Shown here piece after piece: positions 13,046 to 26,300 of a stretch of 64,000 nt of DNA (positions within the stretch are counted from its first letter, which is position 1; each line of letters opens with the position of its first letter). The notes beneath the pieces were generated by a model. The model worked only from the letters and a program-made list of their open reading frames with translations, was not told where the DNA came from and made no database searches. A program made the position numbers and the translations under genes. This stretch comes from Paragonimus skrjabini miyazakii (Eukaryota; Platyhelminthes; Trematoda; Plagiorchiida; Troglotrematidae): contig JTDE01021390.1 of assembly GCA_014338405.1 (NCBI GenBank), positions 1 through 64,000 of the forward strand. The letters are read 5' to 3'.

Positions 13046-13123
13046 GCAGACGACCGGCTTATATGAATGCGAGGGCTGCGATCAAGCGTGGATGGTGTTC
13101 AGTTTGAAATAATCTAAATCCTC
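13046..13123 (+). repeat. SINE 3' tail fragment
   Basis: Carries the tail signature of the SINE family (GAATGCGAGGGCTGCGATCA, then a GTGTTCA..TTTGAAATAA block and AATCCTC), matching 44265-44325 and 48370-48435. Head, tRNA-like part and ribozyme are absent. Confidence 0.65.
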
Positions 13124-16100
13124 AAATCTCTATTAAACAAACAAAAGAAAGTTGTTCCCAGTTATTCGGATTCTTTATGAGTAATATATAGTTATTGATT
13201 GTGCTGCTACCCCATCCTACAAGTGAATGTTGATTTCCCTTCATCCAGATACACTAGGGCAAAACGAAGACGTTAACATTTTTTATGCGAACTTATAAGA
13301 AATAATAAACGAAACTAAAGAGTTAATTGGTCACACATGTAAAAAAATAAAACTTCCGAACAAATGAGATTGAATCAAGACAGAGTGATCCGAGTTCCAC
13401 AAACGCAACACGACACCGAAACGACTAGGCACCTCGAATGTATTTAGGTTGATGGTCAAATAAAGGTGCCCGAATTTAAAGCATGAGCAAAGTAGATTGT
13501 TTCCAAGATGCAGCAATTTTGATAAGTTGGGGGAACACTAAACATCGAACATAGTGATCCGAACATGGAATGCCCAAAACATCAAAGGCAAAAGTCGGTG
13601 GACTGTTGCACTCACTAGCTGTGGCTCTGGAAAAAAAAAACAAAAAAACGATTCCATTAAAGGGCATGTCTACTGGAAACCAACTTGGGTCGGATATCTT
13701 CACATGTTCGAGAGGGAAGCAGTTTGACGCGACGCCTAACGGACACAGCGGAAAAACTTTTCCACAAAGAATACCGAAGATGAACTTTAAATGATGGCTA
13801 ATGTGTTCCGGGAAAGCGGATACTCGAAACATTTCACGATGAGTTATAGTACGGTTACTTTGACCAGACTTTGCAGAGAATAAACCATCATTTCTGCGGT
13901 TTCCATTTCGAAGTGACCTGGCAGCTGAATCGGTCAACTACCGTCCTCATCACTCGGCCAAACAAAAGCTCCCAGCACCCATATTATGAGACTGGCTCAC
14001 TAGTAAGACAATAATGAACTTGAATCTGAAAGACAAAATACCTATTCGCAAACAATCAGTGCTTGTATAATCATGTTCCTGCTGTTGTGTAGCGGAATAC
14101 ATAAGTCGAATGACAAAGTGTTTATCTAAGCAGATCCAGAAGAATCACTCAAGTTGTCTTACCAGCTAAATTAAAAAAGCAATCGTCAGTGCTGCGATGG
14201 ACTTCAACCAACAAGCTGATACTAACAATGCTTTTTGCATTAGTTACATGGTACTAACATGTCAGTCAAAACCAATCTGATAGCGCACATTCGCCACAAC
14301 CGAACTGATTGCCAGTCGGCCATAGAATTCGATTTTATGCTATCGAAAGACATTTGTCCACGGTTTGCGGTCATCACTACCACAGTGGGATCATCATTGG
14401 TGCATATGTACACACGATCAGTTCACCGCTAACCCAAATTCAGTAACGCAAAACATGTTATATATTTATTAAAACACAAGCTAAATTTGCACACAGTAAG
14501 ACAAAAATGCATAAGCGGAGTGAGTGTGAAACACCCAAAACTAAGGTAAGTGAATAGGATGAATTAATATATCACAGCTTATCTAGCAGTCCATCTACAA
14601 TTATAGTGACGTCCATATCGATTGGACGGACAGACAAAAACTCCTACATAATGATTGATACAAGCAATGACGATAACAAATAGTCAAGCGGATAACAGAA
14701 CGAGAACAACCACGAACACACATCAGTGAAAGTTCATAATATGAACCCGGTCAACTCTTTCACCATGTTGTTACGTAACGTCAACCCCAAATGTAATCAG
14801 TGAAGTCGTGTTGACAACCAGCTCAGTGCCAGTGAAAAAGTGAATTATACGAACGGTTTACTAATTGGGCATACAAAAAGCCTCTGATCGTGGCGGCCGG
14901 GAAAGCTTATCAATTGTCCAAACAGTCACAGCGAAAGGCGCCGACTACTCATTAACCACCTGTATGCCTTGGTTGTAATAGGTTGGTCTTCTCGTTCGTT
15001 GTTACTATCCCGCTCAATCGTGCATACATTCAGATCGTTTATAATGAAGCGACTGTCGTAATAAGGACAACCACCAACACACACCCCACTGTTTTGTCAA
15101 CGATATAAGATAATAAAATTTTACAAAACTGTTTAATTGAAACAGTTGGAAAAGTGCTAGTCCACTTATCGGACGTTATCAAGTAAATTGACCTTGGTAG
15201 GATGCAACACAAAAAGGTTAGCCAATTTAATGGAGAAAAGAGAGTGGCATGGTTGCGTTAAAGGTGAAGTACAATGAGTGCAGTCATACAAAAGTCGGTT
15301 AAACATGTGTACCTGCCAAAGCAAACCTGATAATAAATAAGATGTTCGACACGATTATTCACCCTGACAGTGGACATCGCTGCCTGATTGGGAAGCACAC
15401 AATGCTAATTTTCAATAAACACGAACACTGTAGGCGCCTATCTTTTCAACGATCGTACAAATGGTGTCCACCAAGACAGCTCTGTACTGTGCGGAGTGGG
15501 CACAAAATTGAGTTCTTGTGTATCGGCTTATGATAAACCGACTGCTTTAAATCAGTTGACCATCCACATATACGCCCAAACTGGTGCAAAAGAAATAGAC
15601 CAATGTGCACTGGTTATAGTTACAGCTGTCAGTCAACGGAAATGTTTGCACACCGCACAGCGGAACCGGAAGCTTAGGGCTATATGCACAAATACTGGCC
15701 GGTAAATGGAAACCGATATGCCGTAAACGTCTCGGATTGAAACTGACCTGAGGTGGACGCCAGCATCAAACATATCAGTATATATATGAAGTAACAGCTG
15801 TTGCTAAGGTCGAAATTCAGTTTGATCAGATTGAACAGGCCGCTGTAAAGTTATGGACGATTTACTTAACTTCTACTACACCAAGTTAAGAAGGTCAAAC
15901 AGAAAACTGAAAGGATGCAAAGTTCGAGTCTAGTCAGCAAATGACTTTTACAGGGACGTTGCAGCTGTCCAAAACAACAGATGGCGGATTAAAATACAGT
16001 ATTACTACCGGAGATTGTCCACCTGGAAGATACAGGAGTCCGTTGCTTTGAAACGTAAGCAAAAGTAGATATAGACCATTATGAACTAGACGGCACGTAG

Positions 16101-17529
16101 GTTGAATTGATCGGTTAACAGAAAATAAGGTAAGTGACCTAAAAAAAACTGCATAGCTGGTGCAGTCCCCATTAACGTCACGTGATCGTAGTTCCAGAGA
16201 TGAAATACAACTTTTTAACCAACACATGGTTAACCACAAATCCGTATCATTTCCATACGATTTCTAATAGTTGTAAACGGACTTAAGCGTACAATGTCTC
16301 TTTTGGGCCGTTTTGCAAGACACTGTAATCAGTTATACCAGTAATGAGTAAACAAACAGAGTTCGATTATGAATTTTGCATTTAGGATAGGGAAGAAACA
16401 TTCAGTTACTTGAATTTTAAACAGAACCAACAACATCCCTAAGAAAACCTAAAGGAAACGTATAAAACTGTCAAAATGGGCATTTTAACACTGCACAAAA
16501 CGACTGCGAATAAGTTCAACTGCCAGTTCAGTACCAGCCTGGATATTTAAGCAAACGGAAATGGCTATGAGCCACGCATACGCTGAACTAAACATCAAGG
16601 AATCCACATGGAAAACAACGGCCGAGCAGACCAGTTTTCCAGTTGAGTGTTTCCTCGCAGTATCTCATCCGGCACCATAGGCCAAGCAAGAGTAGCTCAA
16701 TCACGAGTTGTGGGAATGACCAGCAACTGACCGTGTTACTCTAGTCGTGCGTCTCCCAGTCCTACAATCATGAGCTTTCTCGCAGAAGCGAAGAATTTGG
16801 AAGAAGCGTAAATCGCATTGTACATACGCAGCCATACATAGTATATAATGCCCTTGCCACTTAACCGAGAAGTTGATATGAAATCATAAAAGAAAAATGA
16901 TTAAAACGAATCTGACTGTTCTGTTAGCCACTAGAGTTACACTACTCAGGGTTGGTCAGGGATCTGAAATTTGTCTGTTATTGGTTAACACATGACCATA
17001 CATGTTACTGATAAATCAAAGTTTTCTTGACTTCTACAGTTCTTCGAATTTAGACTTTTCCCCCAAATGTTCTATACCAGCTTGAGCAACATGAGAGTTG
17101 GAACGTCAAAAACATGGACATAAACAGAAACTTCACTGGAATCGACAATACTAGAAGGCAGATTTTGTGGCGTCTACCGGATAAACACTTCGTACATTCT
17201 GATCACACAGAGGCGTGTAACCAATTCTACACAAGGGTTACAATTTCACAGGACGGAAGTCACGGTATACGGGGGCAGACAGACGGACAGGGAAAGAAAA
17301 CTAAAGAATATGGGAATGTTAACTATTAGAGTTTTGTTTTTGAACATACAGAGGAAGTGTGGCGTTTGACAGCTAAATATCCCCACCAAATTGGAGGATG
17401 CGGTTCCGATTGCTCCGAACAAATCACACAAAATGGCTCCAGCACTTTGACCATGTGTCCTGTTTGGATTTTGTGCCTTGCAACTGATTATGTCGGGCGT
17501 CCTCTGTCAGCCCCAACACAGACACCAGG

Positions 17530-18365
17530 GGTATCTAGCCGAATTTCCAGTCATTTAGGAGCATGTTCCTCAATACGTGCAGCCAGTTGTCCGGTTATCC
17601 TCTCTACGTAGTTCATACTGCAGCTACACGATTGTTTACATACACAATGAAGTATGACTGACATATGACTGAACGTTTGTTCGTAGCCGAGGGGACTGAT
17701 ATGGTTATGGTTTACCGTACTATACATAGCGTTGCAATGTTTCGGACACACTTCTTTGTCACTACTGATCAGCTGTAACCTGAAAAACGGAAGTTCTAAG
17801 TACGCTGTTCATTTGAGCACCCTCGTTATCTATATTCTTGAAAGTAATGGCACTGTTGTACTCAATAAGTTGCAAGGGATACCCGTTAACGCACAACGTG
17901 TCTGTCAGCGTACGTAACTCTAACGATAGACTGCCATCCGTGCTTTGCGGAAAAGCGTTCTTGCTATGCTTCTCTTATATTGCACTGGACAACAGCTTTC
18001 GAAGTGTATATACTGTCCTGTCCAAGTAGGTTTTCCGTGGACAAATTTCTCTATCGTGTCATCTGATCTTCAGGTGACTAAAATGTCATGGTATGAGAGA
18101 CAGTTATTTATTTCGTCCTGTTTCGTTATCTTCAAGTACGGATGGAACTGGTTCAACTTCAAGACTAACATATTTGAATCACTCCCCAAAATGGCTGAAA
18201 TGTTGTCTACCTTGCGTTTGTACAACACCGGTTTTGACAAGCTTTCGCATAATGTGAATTCGGCTTTTGCAAGAAAGAAATCCACTGGTAGCGGACCCGG
18301 TGGATTGTTGATTGCCATGGCTTTCGCCCTGTGGACATTTGACTCTTGTTTAAAATTAGTTACAT
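17530..18365 (-). pseudogene. Penelope-like element: RT and GIY-YIG remnant
   Basis: Minus-strand remnant of a Penelope-like retroelement. The order fits the family: RT first, then a GIY-YIG nuclease. RT block: around 18318-18260 a degenerate GPLPVDFFLAKAE segment stands for the conserved SPL-P-LA region. The catalytic box reads YKRKVDNISAIL where YVDDIF is expected, so the active site is lost. It continues with KPTWTGQYIHF and QYKRSIARTLF (about 18040-17950), hallmarks of Penelope RT. An in-frame TGA at 18070-18072 replaces what looks like an Arg codon, and further stops and a frameshift follow. Nuclease block: CKQSCSCSMNYVERITG then RIEEHAPK (17640-17550) resembles the CxC..YVGRT..R..EH region, with YVE replacing YVG. 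The plus-strand open frame over 17945-18451 is a shadow of this element. Confidence 0.8.
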
Positions 18366-19525
18366 ATCAACATGTGATCAGAATGTACGAGATGTTACGC
18401 AGAAAATCTTACTGTCCTACTCAAGTTCATCAAAGAAACGAAACGTTTTAAGCTATTAGAATGGATAAGTTGAATGGTCAACTAGGTGACAGTAAATGTT
18501 TGAATCTATTCCCGTACAATCACGTCTGTTATGTATACCGCCTCACAGGTACGTATCACGAGCCTGAACAAACGGTAAACTCTATCACATTATGTCCAAT
18601 TTATAACTGCGTTGATAATATAATCGTTTTAGAGAAGTAACCGATGTAAGCAATGTACGATTAACATATTTAGCGTATCTCGAGAAATCAAATAGGTTCC
18701 TAAAGACTGAGATTTATCGCATCAATAACTTCGGACTTGTTTCAAAATTAAATGTGGACATATGGATAATATCAGTCACTGCAAAAACTAACGCTTGCTA
18801 ATTTGGCAGTGCTGTAAAAAATCGAATTAAGGTGTACGATACCTTGAAAATGATTGTCACATGGTTGTGTGCTGGTGGGCAAAGAAACCTCTCAACTAAG
18901 ATGAAATGATAAAGATGTCGTTTGAATGCGGTCGTGATAATCGGTGTGGTGAGGTCAATTTGGAGAAAATAACAATCAATTTAAACGAGTTGGTAGGCAT
19001 ACAACACATTAGGATTCATTACTAAATGTCGAAATGAGTCAGATTCTTGCAGCTGTAAACGCCCTAGGTTTCACTCGAAATCGAGTGATGTGAGGGAAGT
19101 TTTCCACGACAAATCATTAACAAACAAGTGAGTTAGATAAGTGAATGAATTTTGGGATGGGATTCCTACCAAAACGTTCGTTGGAAAACAGCTATATTTC
19201 AGGGGATGAGGTATTTTTGTACGTAGGATAGAGGTATATGGTCAGATCGAGACAGATAAACTGTGGGGCATTTGATAACACTGGGAAATCCAAGGAATGA
19301 AACATTTGACAGACTTGATTGCACATATGATTCGAGCGTATGACATAGTGGCTCAGGCCGTCAAATGATACATAGCAGAAGAAGAAAACGCAGTTGGATG
19401 TAGGCACGTAGCTGATCGCGGTAGGTTGACGAGTCGGATAATTTTGCCAACTGCTGATCTGAGTAACCAGAAAGTCCAGATTTCAGTAACCAAAATCTTT
19501 GTTCAAAGGATGATTCGACTTTTTC

Positions 19526-19569
19526 GACATATTAGCCACATACGTTTTCACGTATGTGGCTAATATGTC
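19526..19569. repeat. perfect 20-bp hairpin, 4-base loop
   Basis: GACATATTAGCCACATACGT (19526-19545), loop TTTC, then its exact reverse complement (19550-19569). There are no mismatches over 20 bp in a region where other repeats are strongly decayed. It abuts the 5' head of a SINE copy at 19573 and lies about 105 bp from an assembly gap. It might be a small RNA hairpin, a foldback element, a recent mutational palindrome or a sequencing/assembly foldback; the sequence does not decide. Confidence 0.85.
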
Positions 19570-19572
19570 CAT

Positions 19573-19673
19573 TGAAGTTAACAGACAGTAACTGTGTCTC
19601 CATTTCGAGACGATCGGGCAACCTGATCATTACTCACAAGCGAAAGTAGTTGAGTGTCCACATATGATAATTC
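19573..19673 (+). repeat. SINE 5' head, cut by assembly gap
   Basis: Matches, in inverse orientation, the 5' head of the SINE at 1640-1731 (GTTAAC, CTGTGTCTCC, CGATCGGGCAA, TGATCATTACTCACAAGCGA). The copy stops at the N run; tRNA-like part, ribozyme and tail are unread. Confidence 0.75.
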
Positions 19674-19773
19674 NNNNNNNNNNNNNNNNNNNNNNNNNNN
19701 NNNNNNNNNNNNNNNNNNNNNNNNNNNNNNNNNNNNNNNNNNNNNNNNNNNNNNNNNNNNNNNNNNNNNNNNN
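19674..19773. other. assembly gap (100 N)
   Basis: Exactly 100 N, the usual placeholder for a gap of unknown size. It separates a SINE head from the 3' end of a non-LTR element. Confidence 0.98.
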
Positions 19774-21739
19774 AACCTAGCACCTTGCGCCAGTCGGTCG
19801 CAGCGTCCGCAAACAATGCTCGGTGTGGCAAACAACTAGCTGGCATCCTTAGTACATAATCCAACCACCTGAGTCTGTGCAAACGTAAGGATTGAACAAA
19901 AGGACTCGCTTGACAATCAGTGTCAAACACCCGCTTCCTAACCTCCTCGTTGCTTACTCGCTGGTGCCACCCGATAAGAACGATTGAACGCAGACATCGG
20001 TGATCAACTACCTGAAGGCGGTTCATGTCCTCTACCCTGGCCGGCCATGTTTCGCTGCCGTAAAGTAATACAGCCCTCACTGTTGTCTGATATACACGAC
20101 CCTTAAGCTTAAGAGAAATACCTCTCTGTCGTCATAGGTACCTCAGATTAGTAAACACCGCTCTAGCCTTGAAAATACGCGTCTATATTTCAGTCCCTAC
20201 ACCTCCGCCGGTGATGCAGCTTCCCAGGTATACAAACAGGTGAACAACATCCATAACTTCATTATCCAACATTATATCTATGTAATCACAGCAATCTTGC
20301 AGAAGCAGTTTGCATTCAGAGACTGTGAAGTGTATTCCGAAGCATTTAGCAGAACGCGAAATAGCGTTTAGCGTTGTTTATGTCGTTTGAAAGTCGTCAA
20401 ACAGCAACACCTTATCGTCAGCCTTCCACCAGGTAGGAGGTTCACGCCCGCATCTTGGGACTGCCGGAGACAATCCACCATTATTTCGTGCATGACGAAA
20501 TTAAACAAAATTGGTGAAAGGGGACAACCTTGACGAACGCCGCTCCTGGTGCTGGAACCGTCAGATAGTTCGCCGTAAACCCTAACCTGGACTGAAGTAC
20601 GCGAATAAAGCGCCGACAGTATGTTCACATACTTGGTCGGTACACACTTGCGTTTAAGCGACTCTAAAAGTGTAGATCAACACATCGAATCGAACGTACC
20701 TTCATAGTCGAGGAATATGGCGATTGTTGGCTGGCGGTACACATGACGCTGCTCCAAAATTTGACGAAAAGTAAAAACCCCGCCCGGGGCGAAACCCTGC
20801 CTGTTCTTCTCTAATATTTAAATCCCGAACTGCAGTGAGTCGAGGGAGTATAATGGATGCCAAAACCCTAGAAATGACTGGGGTCAAACTAAATCCCCTA
20901 TGGTTTTCTCAATAGCCCCGGGCATCTTTCTTAAATATGGGAACTATTACAGAGTGGCTCCAGCACGGAGGGACGGTCTCCGTCGTCCACACAAGTTGAA
21001 GCAGTTGAGTCAATGTCTCCACTAACGCTTCTCCACCTTCTTTGAAAAGTGCCGACACAAGATCATCTGGACCAGCAGCCCTATTACGTTTGAGAGCCGA
21101 GAAGCAATTGCGAACCTTAGTCTCAGTGGGTGGTTCTAAATCTACCGAACAGGGTGCTACATCAGAAGTTTGTGGAGACAGCACGGTAGAAGCAGAAGGC
21201 CAGCTAAATTGACCTTCAAAGTGATCCGCCCAACGCCCTGATCTTTTGGACTTATTATAGATTAGTGTACCATCTGCCTCGCTGATAGCTTCATTGACAG
21301 ACCGTCGTCTGGGACCAGTGGCACGGATCAGTTTAAAGAGTTTGCCGGTGTTCCTTGAGGCAAAAGCGATTTCCATTTCCTCAACTTTTCCCACTAGCCA
21401 AGCTTCACGATCAGCCTGTAGACTACGTTTCCGTTTCCTACGGATATTTCTTCTAGACTTGTTATGTGAAGTACTAGGAGGAACCTTCTGTCTGGCCTCT
21501 AACAACTTCAGGAATTTTTCTGAAATCCAATGTTTGTTTAGCCCATGTACCCGCATGCTACAGTACCTGCTTTCTGAATGACCTGTGAGATTTGAGTCCA
21601 GCAATTATTAGAATCTTCGGAGTAAGTACCACTAAGACAGTTTTCTAAGCTGGTTTGGTACTTATGCTTTACAGATGGTAAAGCCAATTTCTCAACAGCC
21701 AGTCGTTGCTGTCGGTGAGTTCGTTGACCTGCAAATCTA
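19774..21739 (-). pseudogene. non-LTR retrotransposon RT and C-terminal domain
   Basis: Reverse transcriptase part of a non-LTR element, continuing from the endonuclease at 21740-22505. From 21604 leftward it shows a basic linker, the pre-palm block ALKRNRAAGPDDLVSALFK, IVPIFKKDARGY and a TGA, then SLTPVISRVLASIIL and REEQAGFRPGRG. A frameshift leads to FLDYEGTFDS (motif A, about 20720), then SGVRQGCPLSPILFNF (about 20550). The YADD box is damaged by a short frameshifting deletion: only ADDKVLLFDD can be read near 20415. The C-terminal part (20080-19774) has LYGSETWPARVEDMNRL, VDHRCLRSI, HQRVSNEEVRKRVF and LRWLDYVLRM. That domain and the EEP-RT order suggest an RTE-like element; the exact clade is not settled. 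Its 3' end is lost in the gap. A second copy of the C-terminal part lies at 32955-33450. Confidence 0.88.
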
Positions 21740-22505
21740 AGAACAAAACGACAACATACTAACGCATGATCCGAATCCGAGTATGTGCTCCAATAGGAAC
21801 GACAGTCTTGAACGGAACTCCGCCACCTACGACTAACGGTTATGTGATCCATTTGAGACTAGGCCGGATTCCGAGAAGGCGGGCGCCAAGTATAGCAATG
21901 ATATGCACGATGCCTACAACTAGTGCCAGCTAAAAATGGCTAATGCTCAGCGCACAGCTGCAACAACTGCCCGCCATTATCTGATCGGTGTGAGCTATCC
22001 CAAATCTGCCAACCAAACGAGATTCGGCTTCACCAAGGCGACCGACTTGGGCATTCATATCTCCCATCAGAACAACTATATCAGATCCACGTGTCGACCG
22101 GAGAAGAGCAGCCAGATCCGAGTAAAATGCGTCCTTGACATTGACGTCATTACAGTTAGTAGGAGCGTAAGCAGACAATGAATAAATTTCTGAAGGTCTT
22201 GTGTCTAGAGCTGGCCTTAACAGAACCTACCAAGCGGACAGTACAGTCTATTGTTAACAGGAATTCAATCTATTAACGCGGTTGTGGCCGTCGTGCTGAG
22301 GGCTATACCTGCTCCAGGTTGATCTGTAACGGCGGCTGTGGAGTCACCCGAAGTTAGTTAGTTCCATGCGTTGACTACTGTCCTAGATTCTAGTCTCTAT
22401 AACACAACAGACATCGACATTTAACGAGTCTAACGTTCGTGCGAGAATGGTCTCTTAACCTATTTGTTTTAGAGTGCGAACGTTGAAGGCACCTACATTA
22501 ATTCG
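21740..22505 (-). pseudogene. non-LTR retrotransposon EEP endonuclease
   Basis: Apurinic-like endonuclease/exonuclease/phosphatase domain that would nick target DNA for target-primed reverse transcription. On the minus strand it begins near 22505 with RMRINVGAFNVRTLKQIG (N-terminal Asn block), then LDSLNVDVCCVIETRI with the catalytic Glu. Next come a GAGIALS segment and ALIDWIPVNNRL near 22270, SAYAPTNCNDVNVKDAFY (about 22170), then IVVLMGDMNAQVGRLGE (GDMNA catalytic block, about 22060). It ends with DHITVSRRWRSSVQDCRSYW and SDSDHALV (about 21780), the terminal Asp-His pair. Catalytic residues are mostly readable, but several stops (for example after KQIG) and frame changes make it inactive. 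It joins directly to the RT part. Confidence 0.88.
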
Positions 22506-23310
22506 CATTCTAGATCTAAGCAAGGGAGGAGGGAGGCATGAAGCCGAATCGCAAGAGACGGAACTTACCAGCTCAGTGTTACAATGGTTAGGTACATCTG
22601 TTGTGGGACTTGTAGAGTAATTATCAGAAATGGAGGTCGAAAGGGGCCTGAGAACTAAATTTGATAGGAAAGTGGGGGAGGGGTCAGCAGTAACATGTTT
22701 TCACCTATCCACCCTGTTGTATGCAGCGGATAGGGCGACCCGGTTTACACTGCGAGACGGCCGACGCAGTATGGAATTACTGGTGTTGTGATTATTCGTC
22801 GTTGTATGTGGGCTGAGTTACTGCCAGGAGGCCCAGACTTAGAAAGAAGAACGATTAGGGTTCTCAACCAAAGCCTATACCGCAAGGCAGCGGGTGGGTG
22901 ACAGTGTGCCAGAACTGGGAAATTTTTTCGGAAAAAGATGCCAACCTTCTTCTTACTCCAACCTAGAGAACCAGGAGACTGGTTTGTCAGACCTCTACCT
23001 ATTGGTCTGCTGGTATGAGTGACTATGTTGGTGTAGTGGCCACACCGTCCAGTTTAGCCCAATCAATCATCGAGATGCGTAAGCCGTCACACCACTTCAA
23101 AATCCAGTCTCGTTGTGACATGTTGTTACGGTACCTGCTCCATGAATGGCCTGAGACATTTGGATCCCAAAGCTAATAGTACTACCCATTAACCCGCCTG
23201 ACAGGAGCGACTGTGTCGATGTGATCATCACACTGTCCAGTTTATTCCAATAAGTCGTCGGGATGTACAAGCTCCCGCAACGCGCCAAGGTCCAGACTGG
23301 TTTCACGTAT
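22506..23310 (-). repeat. 5' region of non-LTR element with duplicated unit
   Basis: Sequence upstream (on the minus strand) of the endonuclease. Two related units of about 100 bp, 23018-23117 and 23209-23307, lie in the same orientation 191 bp apart. They share a GACT.TGT..GTGT start, a CACTGTCCAGTTTA-like core, a TC(A/G)TCG(A/G)GATG block and a CCAGTC(T/C) end, at clearly less than full identity. A tandem 5' UTR/promoter array of the non-LTR element is a reasonable reading, but association with this copy is inferred from position only. Confidence 0.5.
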
Positions 23311-26300
23311 AAAGAGGACCAAGTATTGTACTCTGAAGAGGTCTGCAGTTGTTTGGTGTAACATATACGTTGCGAGCATATGGTACGGTGTGTTGGATAT
23401 TCTGTGCGAATCAGTATTCACTGCATGTAAGATGCAGTAGACTGTAATGTTATTTTAAGGGCGCTAATATCATTTTGACATTTAGTGTTTTAACAGCTAA
23501 CATTGTAGTCACACAGGCATTACTGTGCAGCCTTGATACGTTTGCATAAGATTAAGGAAAATGAATGGACTGGACAATTAATGTCACCGGTTATTGGTCG
23601 GGAAGTTTGACAAACAAATAGAAATTGATAAAAAAAATTTGATTATGGGAAAATATTTGATCACAGAAATGTTTCCAGTGTTTTGAGGTTAACAGAGGAG
23701 CGGGTAAAAAGTGTTATCATCAGGTTCCTTTATCGGAACAGAGGGACATAGACTATTCTATTATTTCGTTCTTCCGTTGCACCCTTAAACAATGTCTGTC
23801 AACGACAGCACAGTCATTCGATGAAAATGGCGTGGTTCTTTCCAGAACAAATTCTGATTCATAATGAAAGGAATAGAAATGACGAAATCGACACCCCATC
23901 AAAGAAAGGGTCTAGTGGCGTACACGCCGCGCAATTCTTTTCCAAAACGCTCAACATCATTGCTTCGAGTAAGCAGAAGACCGATGACTTATTCAATTAT
24001 CTCCAAGGCCTCCAAAGTGAACGACGGCCATCAATGTTGACGTCGAAATGAATGCAAATCTGACATAGCACCCACAAAACCCGTCTTATATTCTGTCAAT
24101 TGTGTCCGTCGACGACGACTGAGTGACTGGTATGCTCCTGCACTATTCCCTCATATATTTTTGGATCGCGAATTGGGGAATCCATCCATTCTAGCATCTA
24201 AAGAGTTTGCTGGGCTGAACACATCAAAACGGAAGTTCAAGGAGTCGAGAACCTTGTTATAATGACTCGAAAAGCTTTCATTAAACAGAGTGTCAATTTG
24301 TTAGACACCCAAAACAATTTATCTTTAACTTGATAAGTTATGCAATCAATAAATCGCCTTTTATCAGACTTGCAGCTAAAATATGAAAGGGCCGCAGCTT
24401 GAGAAAAATTTCCAAAGCACCTACAATACAGTGCTCCTCCACCTTGAGGACGAAACATCTTAAATGAAACTGTACCACTAAATGTGAGACTCACATTAGA
24501 TCGTATCACCGACAGACGACAGCCTACGTACGGCTGAACCTAATTCAATTGCTTCCATTATGCGCTATATTGTTTGCTCGCGAAGGCTTATAGAGAAGGC
24601 TTTTCACATTCACTAAAAAAGCCTGTATGCCCAGAAGACAACACAGTAATCCTGAAAGAGTCTTAGAAATGCTCTGTCACCAAAGAATCTTTTCGATGCC
24701 TCTTGCATCACAAACGTATCAGTGTCTTAAACTCACTGTACACATATAAATCAGTCAGTTTTCAATCTCCCGCCACACATAAAAAACAATACGCGAACAA
24801 ACCCTTTTAAAATTAAAATACCGCAGTGTGTATGTTATGAGAAAACTCCGCCTGATCACTCAAATGAAGTACAGCATAAGACCAAATTAAAATGACCCAG
24901 TGAGCAACGAACAGTTTGTTGGTCTTCAAATCAGACTTTACAAATATCAAAACCAAGCAGTTTGGGCGTGCACAACCTGAAACCAGTTGGGTAGAATGAG
25001 GTGCAGTCTTGGAGGCAATGTGCACTGATGCTATCACAACTGCTAATCCTGTCACAGGTTAAAGCATATGATCGTGACTGAAAGCGCATCACTTCTTCGG
25101 AAAACAAAGCGAATCCATTATTTGACCATACGTCTTTAGGTGCTTTTAAATTAAAGTATTATAAACAGTTAAAACGACGAATAGCAACAGTCTGGTACAC
25201 ACATTGTACAGGCGACGATTTAGTGCTGCATAATGGGTCACATATGCATTGCAACAATAAGCATGTGGCCCAAAAATAGAGCACAGAGGAGTCAACTGTT
25301 GACCGAAAATCCTTCTATGTCCCAGTTGGAAGGACCTAAGAAATGGCTCCATAGTTATTATCTATTGAAGGCGATTAACTATGCATTAGAACAAAATCAT
25401 GTTTTGCTGTGATGAATAGAGATTCGGGAAATACGGAGAGCGAACGTGAAATGCATACAACAAATAACTGCCATAAAATATAGCAACTTGACCTGAATCA
25501 GTTGGTGATTTGGAACAGTACGCAATCAAATACTAACAATGCTAAGTAAAACCGAACTAATGAAATGTCTAACGACTCCCAGAACTGAGTTCATACATCT
25601 GGTGTTGATGTACAGCCGACGTATGACACCTTTATTAGAGAGTAAAGAATAGAAAAAGATCTACTTAAATCTGAATTTGTGTTAGGTGGCTATGGAAGTC
25701 GATGAAGATGAAACCGTTCAGGATAAAGAGGAAAAGAGAAGCCGGCGACAACTATAAAACCGAAAAAGGAATTAGGTAACATATTAGACCGGACATACTA
25801 TAGGATCAGCTCAACGTGCATTGAACAAACAGTTTATTACGACCAGCGGTGAAAGCACCTTCAATCCGTCGGAAAGTTTTCGATGACTATGCTATCTGAA
25901 GGGTCCGTTTGATGTTCGGAATATGGGTATCAATTGTGAACCTGAGTTTGTTAATTCATGACGTTATTACGAGAGATTCACGCCCCTGGTGAAGGTACTC
26001 GGACGCCGATTGAGTATCGTCTGCGAGTCAAGAGGCTCTTTGGAGGCCATAAATCTGATGAGACGGTCCAACAGGGTATTGTGCTACACATAAGCGCATT
26101 TTATAGTAGGTGATGGGAGTGTGGGACATCATATACGCAAAGATTAGGTTGTTGTCGATAAATCCCTAAAAGTAAAGATCGATACGGTAAACACAATATG
26201 TCCGCGTACTCAGCCAGATTAAATGCATCGTTCCGTACCACCGTTTCCGGTCAAACCTTCTAGATAAACTGGATATATTCCATTACGTACAAGTGACAAG

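Noticed and set aside
13476..13937. 153-codon minus-strand open frame
   Set aside because: No recognisable motif, no paired splice signals checked in phase, and the opposite strand is also open; length is near what chance gives in 64 kb.
17945..18451. 168-codon plus-strand open frame
   Set aside because: It overlaps on the opposite strand the Penelope RT, which has clear family motifs; taken as a shadow.
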